A stretch of DNA of 7,294 nucleotides from assembly GCA_014859785.1 (NCBI GenBank), contig JACUTP010000089.1, positions 1 through 7,294 on the forward strand, in the 5' to 3' direction. The position numbers and the translations under genes are program-made. Of the stretch, positions 1 to 5,195 are shown piece by piece (the first letter of the stretch is position 1; each line of letters starts with the position of its first letter). The notes beneath the pieces are model-generated. The model saw nothing but the letters and a program-made list of their open reading frames with translations, had not been told where the DNA came from and ran no database searches. Origin of the DNA: Candidatus Methanoperedentaceae archaeon (GTDB taxonomy: Archaea > Halobacteriota > Methanosarcinia > Methanosarcinales > Methanoperedenaceae).

Positions 1-54
1 CAGAATCCTGTCAAGCACTTCTGCAAGACTGGATGAATCGGGTCCATGTGCCAT
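1..54 (-). CDS. gvpA: Gas vesicle structural protein GvpA, second copy, partial (N-terminus only)
   Basis: Only the first 18 codons are in the window; the gene continues past the left edge. The residues (MAHGPDSSSLAEVLDRIL) are identical to the N-terminus of the complete gvpA at 96-323, and the DNA is identical as well. GvpA is the small hydrophobic protein that assembles into the ribbed gas vesicle wall; the SSLAEVLDRIL segment is its conserved N-terminal helix. The start is fixed by a strong ribosome binding site (CAAGGAGATG on the minus strand, 61-70). It lies 41 nt downstream of the first gvpA and is surely co-transcribed with it. Whether the rest encodes the same protein or a diverged paralog cannot be seen. 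Confidence 0.93.
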   Translation of the reverse strand, partial: MAHGPDSSSLAEVLDRIL

Positions 55-75
55 ATTTTTCATCTCCTTGTTTTA
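1..75. repeat. Direct repeat of the gvpA 5' end, copy L (partner 270-345)
   Basis: Positions 1-55 are identical to 270-324, covering the first 18 gvpA codons and one base upstream. The match continues through a T-run that is one base shorter (5 T against 6 T), then the ribosome binding site and the next bases (61-75 against 331-345). It breaks off abruptly beyond that. This is a tandem gvpA duplication, or gene conversion that also covers the translation initiation region. Confidence 0.9.
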
Positions 76-95
76 TTGATATGCAGGATTGCTGC

Positions 96-323
96 TTATG
101 CAGCAATTCCCGGAGCCGCGCCAATAGCAGCCTGTTCGATTTTGGTCATTTCTTCAGCATAGTGCAGGTATGTATCTACAGATGCGACAACTACTCTGGC
201 TTCAACTGTCAGAATCTCGATGCCTACGAGGGATACTCTTGCCCATACATCTACAACTACACCTTTGTCCAGAATCCTGTCAAGCACTTCTGCAAGACTG
301 GATGAATCGGGTCCATGTGCCAT
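96..323 (-). CDS. gvpA: Gas vesicle structural protein GvpA
   Basis: This 75-residue protein has the usual GvpA length. Features in order: the N-terminal helix SSLAEVLDRILDKG (about 7-21), then VVVDVWARVSLVGIEILTVEARVVVASVDTYL, the helix and beta-strand core highly conserved across bacteria and archaea, then a short alanine/glycine-rich tail (AAIGAAPGIAA). GvpA polymerises into the rib-like protein shell of gas-filled vesicles that give cells buoyancy. The ATG follows CAAGGAGATG (331-340) at good spacing. It lies 60 nt downstream of gvpH and 41 nt upstream of a second gvpA, in one minus-strand operon. The stop codon sits inside a small inverted repeat (GCTGC, 4-nt loop, GCAGC; 91-104), possibly a minor mRNA structure between the two gvpA copies. 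Assignment to GvpA is secure; the close relatives GvpJ and GvpM are less likely because the core matches GvpA so well. Confidence 0.96.
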   Translation of the reverse strand: MAHGPDSSSLAEVLDRILDKGVVVDVWARVSLVGIEILTVEARVVVASVDTYLHYAEEMTKIEQAAIGAAPGIAA

Positions 324-345
324 ATTTTTTCATCTCCTTGTTTTA
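270..345. repeat. Direct repeat of the gvpA 5' end, copy R (partner 1-75)
   Basis: Counterpart of 1-75. Both gvpA copies therefore have practically the same leader and initiation region (CAAGGAGATG, A/T spacer, ATG). The repeat may continue past the left edge through the rest of the coding sequence. Confidence 0.9.
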
Positions 346-383
346 ATTTTTCCCCCAATATAAAATTGAGGAATGTAATGTTG

Positions 384-902
384 TCATTTGTCCTTCTTTT
401 TCAGGGTCAGTTTGAAAACCCCGTTATTATATGCGGTTTTTAGTAGCGTTGCACTGCATGGAAGCAGCACTTCCTTGCTATATTTCCGGTTCACGCTGCT
501 GGCTTTAATAATAAGCAAATTTTCTTTTATCTCATGGGAGATGTCCTTTTCTTCAACTCCAGGAAGCTCGGCTATTACTTCCAGGCTCTGCGCTTCCTCA
601 AAGATGTCCACGAAAGGCTCTCGCATCTCATCAACTTCTACACCTTTATCGGTCTCTCGCATAACATTTCCAACTCGCTCCACCTTCAGACCTTTGCCTC
701 CCATACTGACAGAGAATCCATACATGGCTTTTCCGGCAGGTGTTTTTATTTCGCCAGTTCGTTCCTTTTTAACATGCCCTGACTTCTCAGCTTCAGAGAC
801 AATTTCCATGAAGTTACTCAATCCATTGAATATCTCACCAATACCAGATATTGAACCTGATGTACCAGTTCTTCCAGGACGCGGTCTTATCGGTCTTCCC
901 AT
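384..902 (-). CDS. gvpH: Gas vesicle protein GvpH (Hsp20-like)
   Basis: A 172-residue protein. Residues 1-20 are basic and glycine-rich (MGRPIRPRPGRTGTSG). Residues 21-40 are a short helix (IGEIFNGLSNFMEIV). Residues 59-79 carry the AMYGFSVSMGG...VERVGNV stretch typical of archaeal GvpH. Residues 94-172 form a small heat-shock (alpha-crystallin) domain with REPFVDIFEEAQSLEVIAEL, the PGV turn at 114-116 and a beta-rich C-terminus. GvpH is an accessory gas vesicle protein thought to act as a chaperone for vesicle assembly. The start at 902 was chosen over an upstream in-frame ATG at 995 because a good ribosome binding site (AAGGAGA) lies just before it and the first 31 residues of the longer form look like translated leader. 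It is the first gene of the visible gvp operon and sits 257 bp from the divergent response regulator. Confidence 0.9.
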   Translation of the reverse strand: MGRPIRPRPGRTGTSGSISGIGEIFNGLSNFMEIVSEAEKSGHVKKERTGEIKTPAGKAMYGFSVSMGGKGLKVERVGNVMRETDKGVEVDEMREPFVDIFEEAQSLEVIAELPGVEEKDISHEIKENLLIIKASSVNRKYSKEVLLPCSATLLKTAYNNGVFKLTLKKKDK

Positions 903-988
903 TTTTTTCTCCTTATATGCATATGTGGGAATATAGAATAGCATTGTCCCTTTTTTTGAGTGCTTTATTCCCACGATGTGGCTGATAT

Positions 989-1000
989 TGACCATATAAT
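989..1000 (-). promoter_or_regulatory. Probable TATA box of the gvpH-gvpA operon
   Basis: On the minus strand the sequence reads CCCGATTATATGGTC, a plausible archaeal TATA element (TTATATGG). It would start transcription near 965-970 and give a leader of roughly 65 nt that contains the gvpH ribosome binding site. A second AT-rich candidate (minus strand TTCTATATTC, around 929-938) is closer, but would place the transcript start after or on the ribosome binding site, so it is less likely. Confidence 0.4.
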
Positions 1001-1019
1001 CGGGAGCAAATCCGATTGT

Positions 1020-1037
1020 TTATGATAATTATCATAA
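1020..1037. promoter_or_regulatory. Perfect 18-bp palindrome, candidate operator (site 1)
   Basis: TTATGATAATTATCATAA is a perfect 9+9 palindrome in the region between the divergent gvpH and response regulator genes, about 20 bp upstream of the probable gvp TATA box. A near copy sits upstream of padR (3291-3313). Read on the minus strand, site 1 and its flank match site 2 at 20 of 22 positions. The form, TGATAA facing TTATCA, recalls metal-responsive repressor boxes (Fur/DtxR type), but the binding protein is unknown. Confidence 0.65.
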
Positions 1038-1097
1038 TAACACTTACTCAGTATTGTTTGATATAGTCTTTTATATTTTAAATTTTGTTCTGAGATT

Positions 1098-1116
1098 TGT
1101 TTCAAAATTTGAAACA
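1098..1116. promoter_or_regulatory. Inverted repeat next to the response regulator promoter, candidate operator
   Basis: TGTTTCAAAATTTGAAACA is a perfect inverted repeat with 9-bp arms around a central A. It ends 8 bp before the TATA box at 1125-1132, where a bound factor could block or recruit TBP/TFB. Its sequence differs from the 1020-1037 palindrome, so a different regulator is expected. Confidence 0.6.
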
Positions 1117-1124
1117 TCCTGTGG

Positions 1125-1132
1125 TTTAAATA
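1125..1132 (+). promoter_or_regulatory. TATA box of the response regulator operon (leaderless or short-leader transcript)
   Basis: TTTAAATA fits the archaeal TATA consensus and lies 27-34 nt before the ATG at 1159. Transcription would therefore start at or within a few bases of the start codon. The absence of a ribosome binding site before that ATG (context AATTCAAGAATG) agrees with leaderless translation and supports 1159 as the start. Confidence 0.6.
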
Positions 1133-1158
1133 CAAGAATATCTTACTTTAATTCAAGA

Positions 1159-1533
1159 ATGACGAAAATTAAGCTTCTTGTAGTAGATGATGCCCCATTT
1201 GTGCTAAAAGCGCTCAGGGACACACTGGAATCGCATGGATATGAAGTGCATGAAGCATCAAATGGGGAGGAAGCGATAGTAAGATACATTGAAGTAAATC
1301 CTGATGTAGTACTTATGGACATCCTGATGCCAAAGATGGACGGGATCAGCGCTATCAGGAATATAGTAAATAATGATCCGGGCGCAAAGATCATAGCAGT
1401 AACAGCTGTGGGAAAGAGCGGACTTGAGGCTGAATGTGTTAAGGCAGGAGCAAGCAGTTTTATCCTTAAGCCCTTTAAAACTAAGGATCTTTTAATGACT
1501 ATAGGGCAGTTGAGTAACTATGAAGGGAATTGA
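1159..1533 (+). CDS. Single-domain (CheY-like) response regulator
   Basis: A 124-residue receiver domain with no output domain. Visible key residues are the acidic pair D10-D11 (LLVVDDAP), the phospho-acceptor D54 in VVLMDILMPKMDG, the switch threonine T82 (IIAVTA) and K104 in the LKPF motif. All are intact, so it should accept phosphate. It begins an operon with the PAS histidine kinase (14-nt overlap, 1520-1533) and the DUF835 protein, so the kinase at 1520 is the natural partner. With no DNA-binding domain it must act through protein-protein contact. The frame stays open upstream to 1054, but those 35 residues are hydrophobic, unlike a receiver, and overlap the promoter, so the start at 1159 was chosen. 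Divergent from the gvp operon. Confidence 0.92.
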   Translation: MTKIKLLVVDDAPFVLKALRDTLESHGYEVHEASNGEEAIVRYIEVNPDVVLMDILMPKMDGISAIRNIVNNDPGAKIIAVTAVGKSGLEAECVKAGASSFILKPFKTKDLLMTIGQLSNYEGN

Positions 1534-2653
1534 AATTCTCAGGGCATACCAGGAAGAAATCATAGAGGCAATCCCGAGTACTATTATTATCTTTGATGTT
1601 GGGTTGAAGATATTATATGCCAACAGGAACTACTATCTAAAATCAGGTAAAAAGGAGCGGGAGGTAGTTGGCGAGCGGCTTGAACGGGTTTTCTCCTCAA
1701 TGCTGATTGAAAAAACCAGGATAGATGAAAAAATCAGGCGGGTATTCGATACTGGTTCTCCTTTCAGCGGTGACCAGCTCAGATACCCGGGCGGGCTGTT
1801 CTTTTTTTATAAATTACATCCATTGAAAGAAGTTGATCTGAGCACAAGGCGGGTGATGCTTCTGATGGAGGACATTACCGAACTTACGCGCCTTGAAGAA
1901 GAGGTCAGGGATTCCTATGGTAAGCTTGAGAATGCGTATGCTGAACTCAAGGAAGAGGATGAGGTAAAATCAGATTTTATCTCAACTGCCTCGCACGAGC
2001 TTCGAACTCCTCTTACCGTGATAAACACCTACCTTGAGATGTTCGAGGATGGCATGCTTGGTGATTTAAGTGATAAACAGTATGAGAAGTTGGCTGTGAT
2101 GCGATCACAGACAGACCATATGATACGGTTAGTTGGGGACATGCTTGATACATTAAGGCTTGATTCAAGGAAATTTAAGATTCAGAAATATCCGATAAAA
2201 CTTGAAGTAATCGCGAAAACTGCCGTGGATGAGGTAAGCAAGCTGGCTGATATTAAAGAACATACGATATCATTATTGATAAATGGAAACCTGCACCAGA
2301 TAGAAGGAGATGCGCAGCGTATAAAGCAGGTATTCAATAATTTACTCACCAATGCAGTCAAATATACTCCAAATAAAGGAAGAATAAAAGTTAATGTAAA
2401 AGAAGAAAAAAAGCACCTGGTTGTATCGATATCTGACACCGGCATAGGGATTCCTGAAAAAGAGCATGGGAAGATATTTCAAAAATTCTATACAGTTGGG
2501 GGCAACTCCCCGATGCGGGAATCTGACCGGATGGGACTTGGGCTCACCATCACCAAAGGAATCGTTGAGGCACATGGCGGCAGGATATGGGTTGAAAGTG
2601 ACGGGGAAGGAAAAGGGAGCATTTTCTATTTTACTCTTCCAGTGTATGATTAA
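1520..2653 (+). CDS. PAS-domain sensor histidine kinase, cytosolic
   Basis: A 377-residue kinase with no membrane segment or signal peptide, so it senses an intracellular cue. Residues about 8-122 form a PAS domain (IIEAIPSTIIIFDVGLKILYANRNY ... EDITELTRLE), followed by a short coiled-coil linker (about 123-150). The HisKA dimerisation domain carries the phospho-acceptor H159 in STASHELRTPL. The HATPase_c domain has an N-box with N274 and N278 (NNLLTNAVKYTP), D306 in DTGIGIP, and GLGL at 339-342. It ends with the usual GGRIWVES...GSIFYFTLPV tail. The set is complete and should be active. The start codon lies inside the response regulator's last codons and its stop overlaps the next gene's likely start, indicating translational coupling. 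The PAS ligand is unknown; no heme- or flavin-binding motif is evident by eye. Confidence 0.93.
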   Translation: MKGIEILRAYQEEIIEAIPSTIIIFDVGLKILYANRNYYLKSGKKEREVVGERLERVFSSMLIEKTRIDEKIRRVFDTGSPFSGDQLRYPGGLFFFYKLHPLKEVDLSTRRVMLLMEDITELTRLEEEVRDSYGKLENAYAELKEEDEVKSDFISTASHELRTPLTVINTYLEMFEDGMLGDLSDKQYEKLAVMRSQTDHMIRLVGDMLDTLRLDSRKFKIQKYPIKLEVIAKTAVDEVSKLADIKEHTISLLINGNLHQIEGDAQRIKQVFNNLLTNAVKYTPNKGRIKVNVKEEKKHLVVSISDTGIGIPEKEHGKIFQKFYTVGGNSPMRESDRMGLGLTITKGIVEAHGGRIWVESDGEGKGSIFYFTLPVYD

Positions 2654-3287
2654 AATGCTTGATATCTTCAGGAGAAAGCAGCACGTAATTCCTGTCACTG
2701 AGCCTATAGCAAACTTCAACGGAGCAAAATTAGAAAGAGGAAGAAGCTATGTGGTAAAAGAGGACAGGTCAGATTCTGCTTTCCATATTTTTGTATCCAT
2801 CATAAGGAGCGCATGTGCAGAATGCAGGCAACCTGAAACTTTTCCATGTGAAAGCATAGGATGTGAAATATGCACCCTGTCCTGTTCGTGTAAAAAATGT
2901 ATCTACGCCAGGGCCCAGGGGGTGTGTTTTACAACAAGATCACCTGTTGATATCAGGGAGAAATATCTTATTCAAACTTCCCCGATTTTCTGGATAAGCA
3001 AACACGGGAATGAGAGTGTAAATCCAGCGGATCTTGAAATAATGGCAGGAAGGATAAATGACTTTTTCAAACGAAGTAAGAATCCGGTGGTAATGCTTGA
3101 TGGTATAGAATACCTTGTTATTACGAACGGTTTTATTCCTGTTTTAAAATTTTTACATGATATAAGGGAAATGGTTATTCTGAAAAAAGCAATCTTTATT
3201 TTGCCTCTGTGCCCCGCAACTTTAGACGACAGAGAGAATGCATTTATTCAAAAGATATTTGATGATATAAATTCAAAATCAGTTTAA
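2646..3287 (+). CDS. DUF835 protein with cysteine-rich insert
   Basis: A 213-residue protein. The DUF835 signature is recognisable: LERGRSYVVKE (29-39), the TRSPVDIREKYLI...IFWIS block (97-118), NPADLEIM (126-133), the hallmark VVMLDGIEYLV (148-158) and a C-terminal NGFIPVLKFLHDIRE helix. DUF835 proteins are archaeal, often sit beside histidine kinases and receivers, and are presumed signalling proteins of unknown biochemistry. Oddly, nine cysteines lie within residues 57-94 (57, 60, 68, 73, 76, 80, 82, 85, 94), placed inside the DUF835 fold; spacings such as CxxC and CxCxxC suggest a zinc or iron-sulfur site. The start at 2646 overlaps the kinase stop by 8 nt; a second ATG at 2655 is equally possible. 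No ribosome binding site is obvious, so translation is probably coupled. Last gene of the receiver-kinase operon. Confidence 0.82.
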   Translation: MIKMLDIFRRKQHVIPVTEPIANFNGAKLERGRSYVVKEDRSDSAFHIFVSIIRSACAECRQPETFPCESIGCEICTLSCSCKKCIYARAQGVCFTTRSPVDIREKYLIQTSPIFWISKHGNESVNPADLEIMAGRINDFFKRSKNPVVMLDGIEYLVITNGFIPVLKFLHDIREMVILKKAIFILPLCPATLDDRENAFIQKIFDDINSKSV

Positions 3288-3290
3288 TGA

Positions 3291-3313
3291 TTATTATGAT
3301 AATTATTATAGAA
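3291..3313. promoter_or_regulatory. AT-rich near-palindrome, candidate operator (site 2)
   Basis: TTATTATGATAATTATTATA and its flank match, at 20 of 22 positions, the minus-strand reading of the palindrome at 1020-1037. The site lies a few bases before the padR TATA box, where bound protein would contact the basal transcription machinery. It begins 4 bp after the DUF835 stop codon. Confidence 0.6.
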
Positions 3314-3315
3314 AG

Positions 3316-3325
3316 TTATATATAG
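3316..3325 (+). promoter_or_regulatory. TATA box of the padR-kaiC-like operon
   Basis: GAAAGTTATATATAG contains a near-consensus archaeal TATA element preceded by a purine-rich BRE-like GAAAG. Transcription should begin near 3343-3350, leaving a leader of about 120 nt before the PadR start. This is the strongest-looking promoter in the window. Confidence 0.65.
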
Positions 3326-3346
3326 GGATGAATTATTACTAATAAA

Positions 3347-3383
3347 TTATCCGGAAATAACCATTGGAAGATATTCCGGATAA
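3347..3383 (+). promoter_or_regulatory. Hairpin at the start of the padR leader
   Basis: TTATCCGGAA (3347-3356) and TTCCGGATAA (3374-3383) form a perfect 10-bp inverted repeat around a 17-nt loop. It sits at or just after the predicted transcript start. It could be a 5' mRNA stem-loop, or, as DNA, an operator just downstream of the promoter (for example for PadR autoregulation). Confidence 0.55.
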
Positions 3384-3420
3384 AAAACAGGGCAATTGAA
3401 GAATGGGAAAATCAAATTGA

Positions 3421-3431
3421 TTTTTTTTTTT
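3421..3431 (+). terminator. T-tract in the padR leader (possible leader terminator)
   Basis: Eleven consecutive T on the plus strand, 37 nt after the leader hairpin and 36 nt before the PadR start. Archaeal RNA polymerase terminates readily at U-tracts, so this may stop a fraction of leader transcripts. It may equally be a simple homopolymer with no such role. Confidence 0.3.
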
Positions 3432-3467
3432 CATGATGCCATTCACTCATAAAAGGATGTTGATGGT

Positions 3468-3902
3468 ATGAATAAACAGGAAAGTTATGGAAATACCGTA
3501 ATTATTGGTGATTTTAATTCACTTTGTGCCGAAGATAATAACCGAAAGCAACAGAAATTGATGGAAGAAATTATAAAAAGTCATTTAGAGATTACCGTGC
3601 TTTCAATGCTTTCAGAAAAACCGATGAGCGGTCACGATATTATTAAGGGTGTTTTTTCAAGATATATGGTCCTATTAAGCCAGGGAACCATTTATTCACT
3701 ATTATCTTCCCTGAAAGAAGACGGTATGATACTATCAATGTCTAACAAAGGTGACATGAGAATAAAAAAATATATCTGTGCCGGGGAAAAAATCCAGGAA
3801 ACCCAGGAAAAATTAATTGAATTTATTGATACAATGGGGTATTTCCTGGAATCAATCAAAGAGGAATCAAATGTTAAAAAATTGCCTGACAGGTTTAGAT
3901 GA
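3468..3902 (+). CDS. PadR-family transcriptional regulator
   Basis: A 144-residue protein. Residues 1-31 are a poorly conserved, polar N-terminal stretch. From 32 the PadR winged-helix domain is clear: EEIIKSHLEITVLSML (33-48), EKPMSGHDIIKGVF (50-63), the recognition segment LSQGTIYSLLSSLKEDGMI (70-88), the wing (GDMRIKKYICAGEK), and a C-terminal helix (about 106-133) of the kind used for dimerisation. PadR proteins usually repress genes in response to a ligand or stress and often regulate themselves. The start at 3468 has GGATG 8 nt upstream; an ATG at 3561 would begin directly at the conserved domain but has no ribosome binding site. Its last 32 nt overlap the KaiC-like gene, so the two are co-expressed. 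The leader hairpin and the palindrome upstream are candidate targets. Confidence 0.88.
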   Translation: MNKQESYGNTVIIGDFNSLCAEDNNRKQQKLMEEIIKSHLEITVLSMLSEKPMSGHDIIKGVFSRYMVLLSQGTIYSLLSSLKEDGMILSMSNKGDMRIKKYICAGEKIQETQEKLIEFIDTMGYFLESIKEESNVKKLPDRFR

Positions 3903-4578
3903 ATTGTTTGTAGAGGATAGCGACATACCGGTGGGCTCTGTGGTGCTTATAACAGGGATTGAAGGATCATTAAAATCCAGTTTTGTTTTCAGCCTGGTCT
4001 CAAACTATCTTGCAGGTAGCAACAGGCATGCTGTATATGCAACAATGGAAGAAACTGAGGAAAGTTGTCTCAGGAATATGAAAAGTATCGGGGTCAAGAA
4101 AATGGAAAATATGCATATTTTCGATTACAGGGATATGAGACATGAATTTAAGGATGTAGTGCCTGATATGATCAAGATTACGGAGGATATGATAAATTTC
4201 TATAAGAATAAATATCCTGATATCACAGTTTTTGCCTTTGATTCATTAAATGTACTTTATTCTGTTATGCCACCGGAAAATTTGAGAACAATCATGTATT
4301 ATTTTTTTTCATTGCTCAGGGATAAAGGACTGACATCATTTCTCATCCTGGAAACCTCTTCTCGTGAAAAGCATTCTCCGATCTGGATAGGTGACTCCAT
4401 GGAACGACCTGAGTTTTTCCTTGCGGATGGAGTTATAGAACTTGGTATGCTCGAAACAAAGGAGAATGTGAAAAGATATATCCAGATAAGAAAAATGAGA
4501 GCTGCTAATCACAGCATGAGAAAATACCAGCTTGTTGTGGAAAAAGACGGCATTCATGTATTTGGATCGGTTTATTAA
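3871..4578 (+). CDS. Single-domain KaiC/GvpD/RAD55-like RecA-superfamily ATPase
   Basis: A 235-residue protein with one KaiC-type domain. It opens with CLTGLDELF (5-13), then IPVGSVVLITG and a P-loop at 29-37 (GIEGSLKSS). Next come the YATMEET segment (56-62) matching the KaiC acidic pair, a Walker B strand VFAFDSL ending in D124, and a C-terminal FLADGVIELG...QIRKMRAANHSM block typical of KaiC. The P-loop has leucine where GxxxxGK[ST] has its second glycine; the lysine and serine remain, so nucleotide binding is possible but altered. Archaeal KaiC-like proteins are ATP-driven signalling switches. The haloarchaeal gas vesicle repressor GvpD is a P-loop protein placed in the same broad group, which matters beside gvp genes, but orthology is not shown. 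The start at 3871 has GAGG 6 nt upstream and overlaps the padR end. Confidence 0.85.
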   Translation: MLKNCLTGLDELFVEDSDIPVGSVVLITGIEGSLKSSFVFSLVSNYLAGSNRHAVYATMEETEESCLRNMKSIGVKKMENMHIFDYRDMRHEFKDVVPDMIKITEDMINFYKNKYPDITVFAFDSLNVLYSVMPPENLRTIMYYFFSLLRDKGLTSFLILETSSREKHSPIWIGDSMERPEFFLADGVIELGMLETKENVKRYIQIRKMRAANHSMRKYQLVVEKDGIHVFGSVY

Positions 4579-4585
4579 ATCCTGG

Positions 4586-4792
4586 ATGAACGAGAAGAAA
4601 AGTCTGATCGTGAGGATGAGATTGATTAACCAGATAAGAGAGAACGGATTGTTGAAGAATTATACTGTAGAAAAGTTACTTCTTGAGCTTGAGAAGATCA
4701 AAAAAATAGAGATGGTAAATGAAGATGTTGTTGTTACAGAAATTACGAAAAAACAAAATGACATTCTGGAGAAACTTGGTTTATGCGCTTAA
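4586..4792 (+). pseudogene. Transposase C-terminal remnant (IS1634/IS4-like)
   Basis: The 68 residues resemble, from memory, only the last part of transposases common in Methanosarcinales: a hydrophobic SLIVRMRL segment, an NYTVEKLLLELEKIKKIEM helix, and the ending VTEITKKQNDILEKLGL. A full transposase of this kind has several hundred residues with a DDE catalytic core, none of which is present. The frame stays open upstream to 4532, but that part overlaps the KaiC-like gene. The remnant starts 8 nt after the KaiC-like stop, so deletion removed the front of the element up to that gene. No ribosome binding site precedes the ATG. It could instead be a small standalone gene, but the match to a transposase tail makes that less likely. 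Confidence 0.55.
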
Positions 4793-5040
4793 AAAAGCGG
4801 AAGTAAGGATTTATCAAAAACTCCTGAAAAGCCTAACTTGTCATATTTGTTTTTTACAGCAAGAATGGTTCCAATAGGAAAGCATATATTCTCATTTGGG
4901 ATTATTTCATCTGTCCTTAGCTTTGTTTGGTACGTCATAAATAACAAACATGCTGAGGACAATATTATTATTATTTATCTGTCAAAGTCAGGATTCAATA
5001 AAAACACCGAACCCATAATACTAATAATTCAAAACCACAG
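4793..5040. other. Gene-free stretch after the transposase remnant
   Basis: No convincing gene in either strand. One frame stays open from a TTG at 4838 to 5194, but its translation has no recognisable family, no ribosome binding site, and runs into the repeat at 5041. The stretch probably holds the distal end of the decayed insertion sequence and unrelated intergenic DNA. An AT-rich run (ATTATTATTATTTAT, about 4964-4978) is the only visible compositional feature. Confidence 0.5.
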
Positions 5041-5195
5041 CTTCCGTTATTGCGCCTCTTTTTTTTCCGTTGCAGTTAATCATCCGGCGGGCGCTGACTT
5101 TTTCGAGCCTGAAACCATCGTAAAGGTCAAGGATGAAGTCACCAAGCTGTTAATGAGCATAAGAAGGCATCCTTTTTTATCGAGCTGGCGGTAAA
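5041..5195. repeat. Long direct repeat, copy 1 (partner 6681-6834)
   Basis: The last 108 bp (5088-5195) are identical to 6727-6834. The preceding 47 bp (from CTTCC at 5041) are recognisably similar, with substitutions and one length change in a T-run. Both copies end their identity at GGCGGTAAA. In one plus-strand frame the identical part reads ADFFEPETIVKVKDEVTKLL and so on to a TAA, like the tail of a protein I do not recognise; that frame is blocked by a stop just upstream in copy 2. The element may be the end of a duplicated gene or a small mobile repeat. Confidence 0.9.

Noticed and set aside
33..305. Open frame of 90 codons on the plus strand across gvpA
   Set aside because: It lies antisense to the clearly conserved gvpA and its translation (cysteine/tyrosine-rich) matches nothing; a shadow frame.
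355..366. Separate promoter for gvpA (minus strand TTTTATATTGG between gvpH and gvpA)
   Set aside because: The implied transcript start would fall on the ribosome binding site; operon transcription from upstream of gvpH is more likely, though a weak internal promoter cannot be excluded.
388..936. 182-codon plus-strand frame covering gvpH
   Set aside because: Entirely antisense to gvpH, whose Hsp20 domain is unmistakable; no independent motif or ribosome binding site.
1054..1158. Upstream extension of the response regulator (35 residues, hydrophobic)
   Set aside because: It would run through the inverted repeat and TATA box; receiver domains start at about MTKIKLLVVDD, and the TATA spacing supports 1159.
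2342..2719. 125-codon minus-strand frame across the kinase C-terminus
   Set aside because: Antisense to the conserved HATPase domain, with no recognisable protein family.
4838..5194. 118-codon plus-strand frame from a TTG
   Set aside because: No ribosome binding site, no family, low-complexity middle, and its C-terminal part is repeat copy 1, which has an upstream stop in copy 2.
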